This document shows positions 25,956 through 33,312 of a stretch of 33,312 bases of DNA, piece after piece. Source of the DNA: Boseongicola sp. SB0665_bin_10 (GTDB lineage: Bacteria > Pseudomonadota > Alphaproteobacteria > Rhodobacterales > Rhodobacteraceae); NCBI GenBank assembly GCA_009838075.1, contig VXSG01000055.1, forward strand, positions 1 to 33,312. Direction: 5' to 3'. The translations under genes were made by a program, and so were the position numbers. The first letter of the stretch is position 1; each line of letters starts with the position of its first letter. The notes below the pieces were generated by a model. The model saw nothing but the letters and a program-made list of their open reading frames with translations, was not told the DNA's origin and did no database searches.

Positions 25956-26543
25956 CTAGTTCAGTTGCGCTGCCGTCCCGCCCTCGCCAAGCGCCGCCTG
26001 GTCGGAACGGTAGTCTTCGGGCAGGTCCACGTCGTGGAACGTGTAGGACAGCGTGATCGTCTTGACAAACCTTGCATCGGGATCGTCAAGAATTGCCGGT
26101 TCAATGAAGAAGCTGACGGGCATGCTGACCCGCTGGCCAGGTTCAAGCACCTGCAGTTCGAAGCAGAAGCAGTCGATTTTCGAGAAGTAGGCACCGGCGG
26201 AAAACGGTGCAACATTAAAGCTTGCGGTGCCTGCGATCGTTCGGCTCGTCGGGTTGAAGGCTTCGTAGAACGCCAGACCTTCCTCGCCGATCCGGATCGG
26301 CAACTTGATCTGCTCCGGCTTGAACTCCCACGGCATCCCCGACGCGGTCGAGGCATCGAAGCGGACCGTGACCATCTCTTCCAAGGGCTCTTCCAGCGGG
26401 GATTCGGCGACATCCGTCGTGCCGCCCCAACCGGTGACCCTGCAAAAGAGATCATAGAGTGGCACCGATGCCCATGCGAGAGATCCCATGACCAGAGCCA
26501 CTCCCGCAAGTCTTGCCGCCGTGCGCTGCCGTGCATCCATCAT
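25956..26543 (-). CDS. ctaG: Cytochrome c oxidase copper assembly protein CtaG (Cox11)
   Basis: A 195-residue protein with one N-terminal membrane helix (about 9-28) and a periplasmic domain. It delivers copper to the CuB site of subunit I. The copper ligands are visible: Cys34 in YDLFCRVTG and the pair Cys125/Cys127 in [26 protein letters not shown] and [10 protein letters not shown] are standard family stretches. The start ATG overlaps the stop of the upstream 62-residue gene as ATGA; a second ATG follows at once (26540), and either could be used. Confidence 0.96.
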   Translation of the reverse strand: MMDARQRTAARLAGVALVMGSLAWASVPLYDLFCRVTGWGGTTDVAESPLEEPLEEMVTVRFDASTASGMPWEFKPEQIKLPIRIGEEGLAFYEAFNPTSRTIAGTASFNVAPFSAGAYFSKIDCFCFELQVLEPGQRVSMPVSFFIEPAILDDPDARFVKTITLSYTFHDVDLPEDYRSDQAALGEGGTAAQLN

Positions 26544-26728
26544 GATCCGGAAACCTCCATTCCGGGCCGCGCGACATGATCGAAGCCCTGCAACGGGTCG
26601 CCGCGCTTCACCTTGACCACGGTCAGCGCGAAGACAATGGCGACGAAGACAGCGAGCGCGACCGCCACCCCGAGATTCCGCGAAAAACGGCGCGCGTGCA
26701 ATTCGTGGGTGGCCCTGATGCCGCTCAT
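26540..26728 (-). CDS. Small single-helix membrane protein of the cox operon
   Basis: A 62-residue protein with a basic N-terminus ([13 protein letters not shown], 8-20), one membrane helix (about 21-38, [18 protein letters not shown]) and a short periplasmic tail with [17 protein letters not shown]. It overlaps ctaB upstream and ctaG downstream by ATGA junctions. Similar short proteins occur at this place in other alphaproteobacterial cox operons and are usually listed as hypothetical or CoxF-like assembly proteins. A role in oxidase assembly is inferred from position alone. Confidence 0.85.
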   Translation of the reverse strand: MSGIRATHELHARRFSRNLGVAVALAVFVAIVFALTVVKVKRGDPLQGFDHVARPGMEVSGS

Positions 26729-27648
26729 GACACCTGCCTCACCACCGCATCCGCCAGGAATGCGCCGAAATGGAGAAAGAGATAGAACAGCGACGCGCGA
26801 AAGAACGCCTTCTCTGCGGCGTAACCGTCACCTTGGGCAGCAGTCTCTGCCCGCCTGCAAATCTGAACCGCGCCCCGTACGAACATGAGGTTCAGCACGA
26901 CGGCAGCCGCAAGACTCACCGGGCCGCCGATCGGACCCAGGGCAAGCCACAGGGAAACAGGCAAGAGGAGCAGCGTGTAGGCCAGGATGTGCCTCCGTGT
27001 CGCACGACGGCCGTGGGTCACCGTGAGCATCGGGACGCCCGCGCGCTCGTAGTCGGACCGCATGAACAGGGCCAAGGCCCAGAAATGCGGCGGCGTCCAC
27101 ATGAAGATCAACGCGAACATCAGGCAGGCTTCCAGGGAGATGCTTCCGGTTGCCGCAACCCACCCGATCATCGGCGGAAAGGCTCCGGCCGCGCCCCCGA
27201 TCACGATGTTCTGCGGCGTCCGGCGCTTCAGCCACATCGTGTAGATGACGACATAGAACGAAATCGTGACGGCCAGGAGGGAGGCGGCGAGCATGTTCGC
27301 CGCCAGGCCAAGCATCACGACCGAAAGGCCGGAAAGGCCAACGCCGATCGCCAGGGCCTCGTCCGGCGCGACACGGCCGCTCGGAACCGGGCGTTTCATC
27401 GTCCGCCGCATGACCGAGTCGATATCCGCGTCGTACCACATGTTCAGGGCGCCCGCGGCACCTGCTCCGAGCGCAATGAAGAGCATGGCCGCAACTGCTT
27501 CGACCGCATGCAGCGAAGCCGGGGCGACCAGGAGACCAACCAGCGCCGTAAAGACCACGAGTGACATCACTCTTGGCTTCAGCAGCGCGACGTAGTCGCC
27601 GAATGTCGGCTCGTGCTCATGCGCCGTGCTGATCGCGAGGCCCGGCAT
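26725..27648 (-). CDS. ctaB: Protoheme IX farnesyltransferase (heme O synthase)
   Basis: A 307-residue UbiA-family prenyltransferase with about nine membrane helices. It adds a farnesyl group to heme b, giving heme O, the precursor of heme A used by the neighbouring oxidase. The prenyl-diphosphate-binding motif is N69-x3-D73-x3-D77 in [15 protein letters not shown], followed by RPVPSGRV; the second motif region, [13 protein letters not shown] and [12 protein letters not shown], is typical of CyoE/CtaB. It starts six bases after the coxB stop and overlaps the next gene by four bases. Confidence 0.97.
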   Translation of the reverse strand: MPGLAISTAHEHEPTFGDYVALLKPRVMSLVVFTALVGLLVAPASLHAVEAVAAMLFIALGAGAAGALNMWYDADIDSVMRRTMKRPVPSGRVAPDEALAIGVGLSGLSVVMLGLAANMLAASLLAVTISFYVVIYTMWLKRRTPQNIVIGGAAGAFPPMIGWVAATGSISLEACLMFALIFMWTPPHFWALALFMRSDYERAGVPMLTVTHGRRATRRHILAYTLLLLPVSLWLALGPIGGPVSLAAAVVLNLMFVRGAVQICRRAETAAQGDGYAAEKAFFRASLFYLFLHFGAFLADAVVRQVS

Positions 27649-27654
27649 GCGCTT

Positions 27655-28536
27655 CTACTCGCTTGCCGCCAACCGGAGCCGACCGGGCTCGATGTAGTTC
27701 CCGGCCGCCCGGGTGTCGGCGGCCCACGCGTCGTAATCGGCGGCCGTCACCGCCTTGACCGTGATGGGCATGTAGGAATGACTGAGGCCGCAAAGCTCGG
27801 AACACTGCCCGAAATAGACTCCCTCCTGCCCTTCGTCGACCTCGAACCAGAGTTCGGCGAGTCGGCCAGGAACGGCATCCTGTTTCACGCCGAACGACGG
27901 GATGGTCCAAGCATGGATCACGTCGGCGGCGGTGACCTGAACCACGACCACCCTGCCGGTCGGAATGACAACCGAAGTGTCCGTGGCGAGGAGGAAATGC
28001 GCTTCCGTGTAGCCCGCATCCGCCAGTTGCCGCGAGGTTTCCGGCGTCAGCTGGTTCGCACTGTCAATGCCTATCATGTAGCTCGCGAAGCTGATGTCCT
28101 CGTCCGGATACTCGTACTCCCAGTACCACTGGTTGCCCGTCGCCTTGATGAACACCTCCGGCTCCGGGATGATCTGTTGCTTGAACAGCACTGGAAGCGA
28201 AAACGCCCCGATGAAGACCAGGATCACGACCGGAATGACGGTCCAGGCCACTTCGACCGGCGTGTTGTGCGTGAAACTTGCCGGATCCGGATTGGCACGG
28301 CGATTGAAACGCAAGATGCAGATCAGAAGAAGCGCCACGACGAACAACGAAATCGCGGCAATGATGATGAACACCATTCCGTCCAGCCACTGGATGTCGC
28401 GCGCGAGTTCGGTCGTTGGCGTCTGGAAACCAAGCCCGGCCTGTTGCGGTTGCCCGATGAAAGGCAAGTCCTGCGCATGTGCCGCGGTCCCGGCAACGAG
28501 CATGGTCAGGCCAGTGAGAGGGGTTCTAAGGCGCAT
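27655..28536 (-). CDS. ctaC: Cytochrome c oxidase subunit II
   Basis: A 293-residue subunit II of an aa3-type oxidase. The N-terminus is a cleavable signal peptide (1-21, ending AAHAQ), followed by two membrane helices (about 53-75 and 97-117) and the periplasmic CuA domain. The CuA ligands are His208, Cys245, Glu247, Cys249, His253 and Met256 ([14 protein letters not shown]), and the electron-entry aromatic patch is QWYWEYEYP (136-144). It accepts electrons from cytochrome c. I start at ATG 28534-28536 for the signal peptide; a frame to 28587 is longer but adds a non-conserved head. It is the first gene of the operon. Subunit I is not in the window. Also called coxB. Confidence 0.97.
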   Translation of the reverse strand: MRLRTPLTGLTMLVAGTAAHAQDLPFIGQPQQAGLGFQTPTTELARDIQWLDGMVFIIIAAISLFVVALLLICILRFNRRANPDPASFTHNTPVEVAWTVIPVVILVFIGAFSLPVLFKQQIIPEPEVFIKATGNQWYWEYEYPDEDISFASYMIGIDSANQLTPETSRQLADAGYTEAHFLLATDTSVVIPTGRVVVVQVTAADVIHAWTIPSFGVKQDAVPGRLAELWFEVDEGQEGVYFGQCSELCGLSHSYMPITVKAVTAADYDAWAADTRAAGNYIEPGRLRLAASE

Positions 28537-28604
28537 CAGTCCAGGATCCTGTTCGCAGTGGCATTCTGGCATGCCAGGGGTCGGCATGGCCCGCCGGTTG
28601 TTCT

Positions 28605-28671
28605 TCAGACGCTAGAAACCATATAAGATGTTCTTGAACAAGGCGTCTGATTGCGGCATTCAGACGCTTTT
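28605..28671. promoter_or_regulatory. Three-copy octamer and hairpin in the ctaC/tldD divergent region
   Basis: TCAGACGC occurs at 28605-28612 and 28660-28667, and its complement GCGTCTGA at 28643-28650. The last two copies make an eight-base stem with a nine-base loop, followed by TTTT (28668-28671), which looks like an intrinsic terminator on the plus strand, yet it lies only 23 bases before the tldD start. It may be a regulator-binding array controlling both genes, an attenuator before tldD, or a barrier to transcription entering tldD. Confidence 0.45.
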
Positions 28672-28694
28672 CCGCATCGCAGAAGGAGCCAGGC

Positions 28695-30119
28695 ATGGCC
28701 ATGCTGACCCGGTTTAGGCCGTTCGAGACACATTTGGACAGGGACGCGGCCCTCCACCTTCTGCAAGAGACGGTAAGGGGCGCGGAAGACGGCGAGCTGT
28801 TCCTGGAACGCCGCCGCTCGGAGGTGCTCGCCTATGACGACGGACGTGTGCGGAATGCGAGCTACGACAGGGCGGAAGGCTTCGGGCTCCGTGCCATACA
28901 AGGCGAATCCGCCGGATACGCCCATTCGACCGAGATCAGCCAGGCCGGCCTGAAGCGGGCCGCCAAGACTGTCCGGCTGGCCGTGGGCGACGGAGGCGGT
29001 TCGCTCGCCGCGTCGCCGGCCCCGGAGATGCACAAGATCTATGGCGACGAGAATCCCATGGAGGATGCCGAGTTTCCCCTCAAGATCGAGATGCTGAAAG
29101 AGATCGACGCGTATGCCCGCGACCTTGACTCCCGTGTCGTTCAGGTGTCCGCCACGCTGGCAGCATCGCTTCAGGAGGTTTCCATCCTGCGCCCCGACGG
29201 CCGCTGCGTCACCGATGCGCGGCCGATGGCGCGCCTGAATGTCAGCGTGATCGTCGAAAGGGACGGTCGCCGCGAATCCGGCATGGCCGGAAGAGGAGGC
29301 CGCCATGGACTTTCCAGGCTGATTGCACCTGAACACTGGCGATTGCTCGTGCGCGAAGCCCTTCGCATTGCACTTGTCAATCTCGACGCGGTGGCGGCAC
29401 CAGCGGGCGTCATGGACGTGTCCCTTGGCCCGGGCTGGCCAGGCATTCTCCTGCACGAGGCGATCGGACATGGCTTGGAAGGTGACTTCAACCGCAAGAA
29501 GTCCTCTGCGTTTGCCGGCCTCATGGGACAGAAAATTGCCGCAAGTGACGTGACCGTGCTGGACGACGGAACGCTCCGGGACCGTCGCGGATCGTTGCAT
29601 GTCGACGACGAGGGCACGCCATCGAGCCGGAATGTCCTGATCAGGGACGGCATCCTCGTGAACTACATGCAGGATCGTCAGAACGCGAGGTTGCTAGGGG
29701 TGGAACCGACCGGCAACGGTCGTCGCGAGAGCTTCGCGCATGCCCCCATGCCGAGGATGACGAACACGTACATGCTGCCGGGACCCGCAGCACCCGAATC
29801 GATCGTCGCCGAGGTGAAGGACGGCATCCATGCCGTCGGTTTCGGCGGCGGGCAGGTGGACATAACCAGCGGGAAATTCGTGTTTTCCTGCACGGAAGCC
29901 TACCGCGTCAGGGACGGCAGGATCTGTGAACCGGTGAAGGGCGCGACCCTGATCGGTGACGGGGCCACCGCGCTCCGCCACATTCGCGCGGTCGGAAACG
30001 ACATGGAGCTCGACCCCGGCATCGGAAATTGCGGCAAGGCGGGGCAATGGGTGCCGGTCGGGGTCGGTCAGCCCACTCTCCTGATCGGCAACCTGACGGT
30101 GGGCGGTTCGTCGGCCTGA
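28695..30119 (+). CDS. tldD: Metalloprotease TldD
   Basis: A 474-residue zinc peptidase. TldD works with TldE/PmbA as a heterodimer that degrades unfolded peptides and matures modified peptides such as microcins; TldE is not in the window. The metal motif is H254-E-A-I-G-H259 in LLHEAIGHGLEGDFNRK, and the zinc cysteine lies in FVFSCTEAYRV. Other family stretches are FGLRAIQGESAGYA near residue 60 and the C-terminal NCGKAGQWVPVGVGQPTLLI. AAGGAG lies seven bases before the ATG. It is divergent from ctaC, an arrangement common in Rhodobacterales. Confidence 0.96.
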   Translation: MAMLTRFRPFETHLDRDAALHLLQETVRGAEDGELFLERRRSEVLAYDDGRVRNASYDRAEGFGLRAIQGESAGYAHSTEISQAGLKRAAKTVRLAVGDGGGSLAASPAPEMHKIYGDENPMEDAEFPLKIEMLKEIDAYARDLDSRVVQVSATLAASLQEVSILRPDGRCVTDARPMARLNVSVIVERDGRRESGMAGRGGRHGLSRLIAPEHWRLLVREALRIALVNLDAVAAPAGVMDVSLGPGWPGILLHEAIGHGLEGDFNRKKSSAFAGLMGQKIAASDVTVLDDGTLRDRRGSLHVDDEGTPSSRNVLIRDGILVNYMQDRQNARLLGVEPTGNGRRESFAHAPMPRMTNTYMLPGPAAPESIVAEVKDGIHAVGFGGGQVDITSGKFVFSCTEAYRVRDGRICEPVKGATLIGDGATALRHIRAVGNDMELDPGIGNCGKAGQWVPVGVGQPTLLIGNLTVGGSSA

Positions 30120-30142
30120 TCTTTCGGGGCGGGACGACGAAC
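30106..30142 (+). terminator. Inverted repeat over the tldD stop, weak terminator candidate
   Basis: GTTCGTCG (30106-30113) and CGACGAAC (30135-30142) form a perfect eight-base stem with a 21-base loop that contains the tldD stop. No T-run follows. It may simply slow or end transcription before topA. Confidence 0.25.
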
Positions 30143-30362
30143 AATCCGAACCGTCGGGCAATCCGGCGATTCGGCTCTCGCGCGCCGTGTGCCGAACCGA
30201 CCCGGCATGGGTGAGCCCTCGGCCGTTCCGGCGAACGATCTCCATGCGGACCACCCCTGAAATGACGAATGCGACAGCCGCGGCCCGTCACACATTGACA
30301 AATGCCAACAACGCCCCACATCTTCCGCCGCCACAACCGTGTTCGCATTTCGGGAGCCCCCC

Positions 30363-32903
30363 ATGCCTGTCGTCGTCGTCGAGTCTCCCGCCAAGGCCAA
30401 GACGATCAAGAACTATCTCGGCAAGGATTACACCGTGCTCGCAAGCTTCGGTCACGTGCGCGATCTTGCCGAAAAGGAAGGTTCGGTGGATCCCGACCGC
30501 AACTTCGCGATGAAGTGGGAAGTGCCGCCTGATTCAAGACGCCACATCAAGGCAATCGCCGACGCTCTCGAAAATGAAACCGCACTGATTCTCGCAACCG
30601 ACCCTGACCGCGAGGGCGAGGCGATCTCCTGGCACCTCGAGGAGGCGCTTCGCGCCCGCAAGGCCATCCGGGAAGGCACGAAGGTCGACCGGATTGCTTT
30701 CAACTCCGTCACAAGGAGGGGCCTGGCCGAGGCGATGGAAAACCCGCGCAAGGTCGACCGTGACCTCGTCGAGGCCTATCTTGCCCGGCGCGCACTGGAC
30801 TACCTGGTTGGCTACACGCTCTCGCCGGTGCTTTGGAGGAAGCTTCCCGGCGCAAGGTCGGCGGGCCGTGTGCAGTCCGTGTGCCTGCGACTCATCGTCG
30901 AACGCGAAATGGAGGTGGAGGCGTTCCGGATTCAGGAATACTGGACTGTCAAGGCGGTCCTTGCCACGCCGAGAGAGGAGGAGCTTGAGGCTCGACTGAC
31001 CGTGCTTGACGGCGAGAAACTCGACCGGCTCGCCATCCCCGATGAGGAACGGGCGAAGGAGGCGGTCAAGGCGGTCCAGTCAGCCGAATTTTCGGTCAAG
31101 TCGGTCGAAGCGAATCCCGTAACGCGCAATCCACCGGCACCGTTCATAACGTCCACTCTGCAGCAGGAAGCATCCCGCAAGCTCGGATTCGGGGCACAAG
31201 CGACGATGCAGGCGGCGCAGAGGCTCTACGAAGCCGGGCACATCACCTACATGCGAACGGACGGCGTTGACATGGCTCCCGAGGCGATCGAGGCCGTCCG
31301 CGATGCGATCAAGGCACGCTTTGGCGCAAAGTACCTCCCCAAGCGACCGCGCAGACACAAGAGCAAGGCCAAGAACGCGCAGGAAGCGCATGAATGCATC
31401 CGCCCGACCCGCATGACGGCAGACCCGGCCACGCCGCGAATTCAGGACAAGGGTCAGCTTGCCCTGTACGACCTCATTTGGAGGCGAGCGATCGCAAGCC
31501 AAATGGAAATTGCCAGGTTCGAACGGACCACGGTCGACATCGGCTGCGCGGACGGCATGACCGAGCTCCGAGCGACCGGACAAGTCCAGATCTTTGACGG
31601 CTTCATGAGAGTTTACGAGGAGGGTCGCGACGACGTTGTCGACGACAAGGACAGGATCCTGCCTCGAATCAACAAGGACGAACCGGTGCGGCAGCGGCAG
31701 GTCCTGCCCGAGCAGCATTTCACCAAGCCACCTCCACGCTACACCGAGGCCACGCTCGTCAAGAAGATGGAGGAGGTCGGCATCGGGCGACCGTCGACCT
31801 ACGCCTCCGTCGTCACGACGATCCAGGACAGGGGGTACGTGCGCAAGGAAAAAGGCCGGCTCTACCCCGAGGAAAAGGGGCAATTGGTGACGGCGTTCCT
31901 CACGAACTACTTTCGCCGCTACCTGAGCTACGACTTCACGGCAAAGCTCGAGGAGGAACTTGACGACATCACGTCCGGATCCCGCGACTGGAAGGATGTG
32001 CTTGCGCGCTTCTGGGAAGAGTTCAGCGCCGCCGTCGAGGAAACAGCCGAACTCCGGTTCGCCGACGTTCTGGCAAAGATCAACGAAGTTCTGGCGCCGC
32101 ATCTCTTTCCGCCAACCGAGGACGGTCGAGACGCTCGCACCTGCCCCCATTGCGGCGCCGGGCAGCTGTCGGTGCGCACTGCGCGTTCAGGCGGTGCCTT
32201 CATTGGTTGCTCAAACTATCCCGAGTGCCGTTACACGCGCACGTTCGGGCCGCCGGGAGCCGAGCCGGAAAGCGACTTCCCTCCCGAGGGCAGAATACTG
32301 GGCGAGGACGGCAAAGATGCGATCTGGGTCCACAAGGGTCGTTTCGGACCCTATGTTCAACGCGGCGAAGCTTCGACTGACGGGGAAAAGCCGCCGCGCC
32401 GCACCGTACCCGAAACGTGGGACCCGGCCGCAATCACGCTCGAAGACGCAGTCAGGCTCCTCGAACTGCCCCGTCTCGTTGGGAAGCATCCTGAAGATGG
32501 GGTGTCGATTTGGGCCAATCTCGGACGCTTCGGACCCTACCTGAAACACGCTGATTCGACGAGTTCCAAGGGCGGCACGACCGCCAATCTCGAGTCGATC
32601 GAGGACGTTTGGAGCGTAGGCATGAACCGTGCCGTCGAGCTCATCGCGGCAAGGGTGGCCTCCCGCGGAAACCGGGGCTGGAACGCTCCGGTGCTGAAGG
32701 ATCTCGGCGAACACCCCGAACGCGGCGGCTCCGTGACCGTTCTGGACGGCAAATACGGACCGTATGTAAAGTGGAACAAGGTGAATGCGACGGTCCCCAA
32801 GGGCACAGATCCCGCCACCGTGGACATGGCCGCTGCAACCCGACTCATCGAGGAACGTGAGGCGAAGGGTGGCAAGACGCGCCGTCGGCGCAATAAATCC
32901 TGA
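30363..32903 (+). CDS. topA: DNA topoisomerase I
   Basis: An 846-residue type IA topoisomerase that relaxes negative supercoils. The Toprim domain begins VVVVESPAKAKTIKNYLG (3-20) and has the acidic triad in ATDPDREGEAISWHL. The catalytic tyrosine is Tyr296 in GHITYMRTDG. After the core there is one four-cysteine zinc ribbon (CPHCGAG...GCSNYPEC), then three topoisomerase C-terminal repeats marked by GRFGPYVQRG, GRFGPYLKHA and GKYGPYVKWN, and a basic tail (KTRRRRNKS). This layout is typical of alphaproteobacterial TopA. I start at ATG 30363 (GGGAG seven bases upstream); a frame from 30339 adds eight residues without support. dprA, often just upstream in relatives, is absent; 243 bases without a gene separate it from tldD. 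Confidence 0.97.
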   Translation: MPVVVVESPAKAKTIKNYLGKDYTVLASFGHVRDLAEKEGSVDPDRNFAMKWEVPPDSRRHIKAIADALENETALILATDPDREGEAISWHLEEALRARKAIREGTKVDRIAFNSVTRRGLAEAMENPRKVDRDLVEAYLARRALDYLVGYTLSPVLWRKLPGARSAGRVQSVCLRLIVEREMEVEAFRIQEYWTVKAVLATPREEELEARLTVLDGEKLDRLAIPDEERAKEAVKAVQSAEFSVKSVEANPVTRNPPAPFITSTLQQEASRKLGFGAQATMQAAQRLYEAGHITYMRTDGVDMAPEAIEAVRDAIKARFGAKYLPKRPRRHKSKAKNAQEAHECIRPTRMTADPATPRIQDKGQLALYDLIWRRAIASQMEIARFERTTVDIGCADGMTELRATGQVQIFDGFMRVYEEGRDDVVDDKDRILPRINKDEPVRQRQVLPEQHFTKPPPRYTEATLVKKMEEVGIGRPSTYASVVTTIQDRGYVRKEKGRLYPEEKGQLVTAFLTNYFRRYLSYDFTAKLEEELDDITSGSRDWKDVLARFWEEFSAAVEETAELRFADVLAKINEVLAPHLFPPTEDGRDARTCPHCGAGQLSVRTARSGGAFIGCSNYPECRYTRTFGPPGAEPESDFPPEGRILGEDGKDAIWVHKGRFGPYVQRGEASTDGEKPPRRTVPETWDPAAITLEDAVRLLELPRLVGKHPEDGVSIWANLGRFGPYLKHADSTSSKGGTTANLESIEDVWSVGMNRAVELIAARVASRGNRGWNAPVLKDLGEHPERGGSVTVLDGKYGPYVKWNKVNATVPKGTDPATVDMAAATRLIEEREAKGGKTRRRRNKS

Positions 32904-33006
32904 TCCAAAAGCTCAAGTCCACGCAAGGACGAATTCAAGGGAAGTAGGGACGGAAGCAGAATGCTCTTGCAGCGGGCAGTTCCGCCGGAACTTCTGTCTC
33001 TTGCAT

Positions 33007-33120
33007 TCAGAATACGGGCCCGAACGCGAGTCGGGCGGGACGTTGGAGTGCACGGGCCCCGCACTCGGCGATCCCTTCAATCCTGCCCTGCTCGGCCAGG
33101 GCTTCCGAAAGCGTGCGCAT
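33007..33120 (-). pseudogene. Truncated second copy of a DUF4351/Rpn-type C-terminal region
   Basis: A 37-codon ORF starts at ATG 33118-33120 with GGGAG six bases upstream. It reads MRTLSEALAEQGRIEGIA, then ECGARALQRPARLAFGPVF. The EQGRIEGIAE run followed by R-A-L-x-R-x-A-R-L-x-F-G-x-V matches the G-x-x-E-G repeats and the start of the helical tail in Rpn/transposase-like DUF4351 proteins. It parallels DTLLRQARLRFGEV in the partial gene next door. After the stop, other frames carry faint remains (for example SLEFVLAW), so a frameshift has probably cut the tail off. Confidence 0.45.
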
Positions 33121-33149
33121 CGTCGTCTCCCGGGTTGCAGCACTGCAAC

Positions 33150-33312
33150 TCAGTGCCGCGATGGTCCCTCAAAGACCGCATCAAGGTCCGGCGCGAAAAT
33201 CAGCGCCTCGCTCCAGGCATCCAGCTGCTCGGTCGGCGCGGACCGGATCTCCGCCTCTCGCGCCGCAGAAACCTCTCCGAACCTGAGCCGGGCCTGTCGC
33301 AGCAACGTGTCG
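33150..33312 (-). CDS. DUF4351/Rpn-type protein, C-terminal 53 residues, runs off right edge
   Basis: An open frame enters from the right edge and ends at TGA 33150-33152. The visible part reads DTLLRQARLRFGEVSAAR, then EAEIRSAPTEQLDAW, then SEALIFAPDLDAVFEG. This is the helical tail seen at the C-terminus of many Rpn-family (PD-(D/E)XK nuclease, recombination-promoting or transposase-like) proteins and DUF4351 proteins: LL-x-x-L-x-x-R-F-G, an E-x-R-I turn, EQL-x-x-W and an AP-x-L-x-x-VF ending. The catalytic domain would lie beyond the window. The call is from family pattern memory. Confidence 0.6.
   Translation of the reverse strand, partial: DTLLRQARLRFGEVSAAREAEIRSAPTEQLDAWSEALIFAPDLDAVFEGPSRH

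Noticed and set aside
30120-30362. Possible dprA or other gene between tldD and topA
   Set aside because: No open frame here has DprA motifs, and the space of 243 bases is too short.

Overview
The window is high-GC DNA (roughly 60-65% by eye) from an alphaproteobacterium, probably Rhodobacterales-like or a close relative. The main evidence is one long minus-strand run with the order coxB - ctaB - small membrane protein - ctaG - coxC - surf1 - thrC - M16 peptidase - GNAT, and a second alphaproteobacterial block of DUF1285 / MoxR / DUF58 / DUF4159 / VWA. There is no tRNA, rRNA, CRISPR array or complete mobile element.

Layout. Position 1-570 holds the N-terminal part of a Tat-exported, vanadium-haloperoxidase-like protein that runs off the left edge; its last 60 bases look foreign. 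A poorly explained stretch follows (571-1646). Then comes the minus-strand set gatC - gatA - Excalibur lipoprotein, a spacer, and trpB on the plus strand without trpA or trpF. Next are a DUF4143-type AAA ATPase with an unusual promoter and cfa (cyclopropane fatty acid synthase), both plus. From 9101 to 16029 a minus-strand operon encodes MoxR, DUF58, a DUF4159 membrane protein, a 33-residue bridging ORF and a membrane VWA protein; DUF1285 diverges from it at 16090. An accessory-looking stretch (16728-21110) carries a TPR protein, a remnant of a large serine recombinase, a GNAT and a cytochrome P450. The cox operon fills 21111-28536. tldD diverges from coxB, and topA follows. The right edge has a broken and a partial copy of a DUF4351-type (Rpn/transposase-like) C-terminus.

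How the genes work together. gatC and gatA supply two of the three subunits of the tRNA amidotransferase. coxB and coxC are subunits II and III of an aa3-type oxidase; ctaB makes heme O, ctaG delivers copper to CuB, and surf1 assists heme insertion. Subunit I (coxA) is not in the window. MoxR, DUF58 and the two membrane VWA-type proteins probably form one ATPase-driven envelope maturation system whose client is unknown.

Most interesting points: the serine recombinase remnant, the DUF4351 remnants and the disrupted left-edge gene, none of which are obvious from simple ORF calling; a near-leaderless promoter with an overlapping inverted repeat before the ATPase gene; a three-copy octamer between coxB and tldD; and two operon junctions where a TTG start overlaps the previous TGA stop. 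No clearly new multi-gene system was found. The best candidate for unexplored biology is the MoxR/DUF58/DUF4159/VWA operon.
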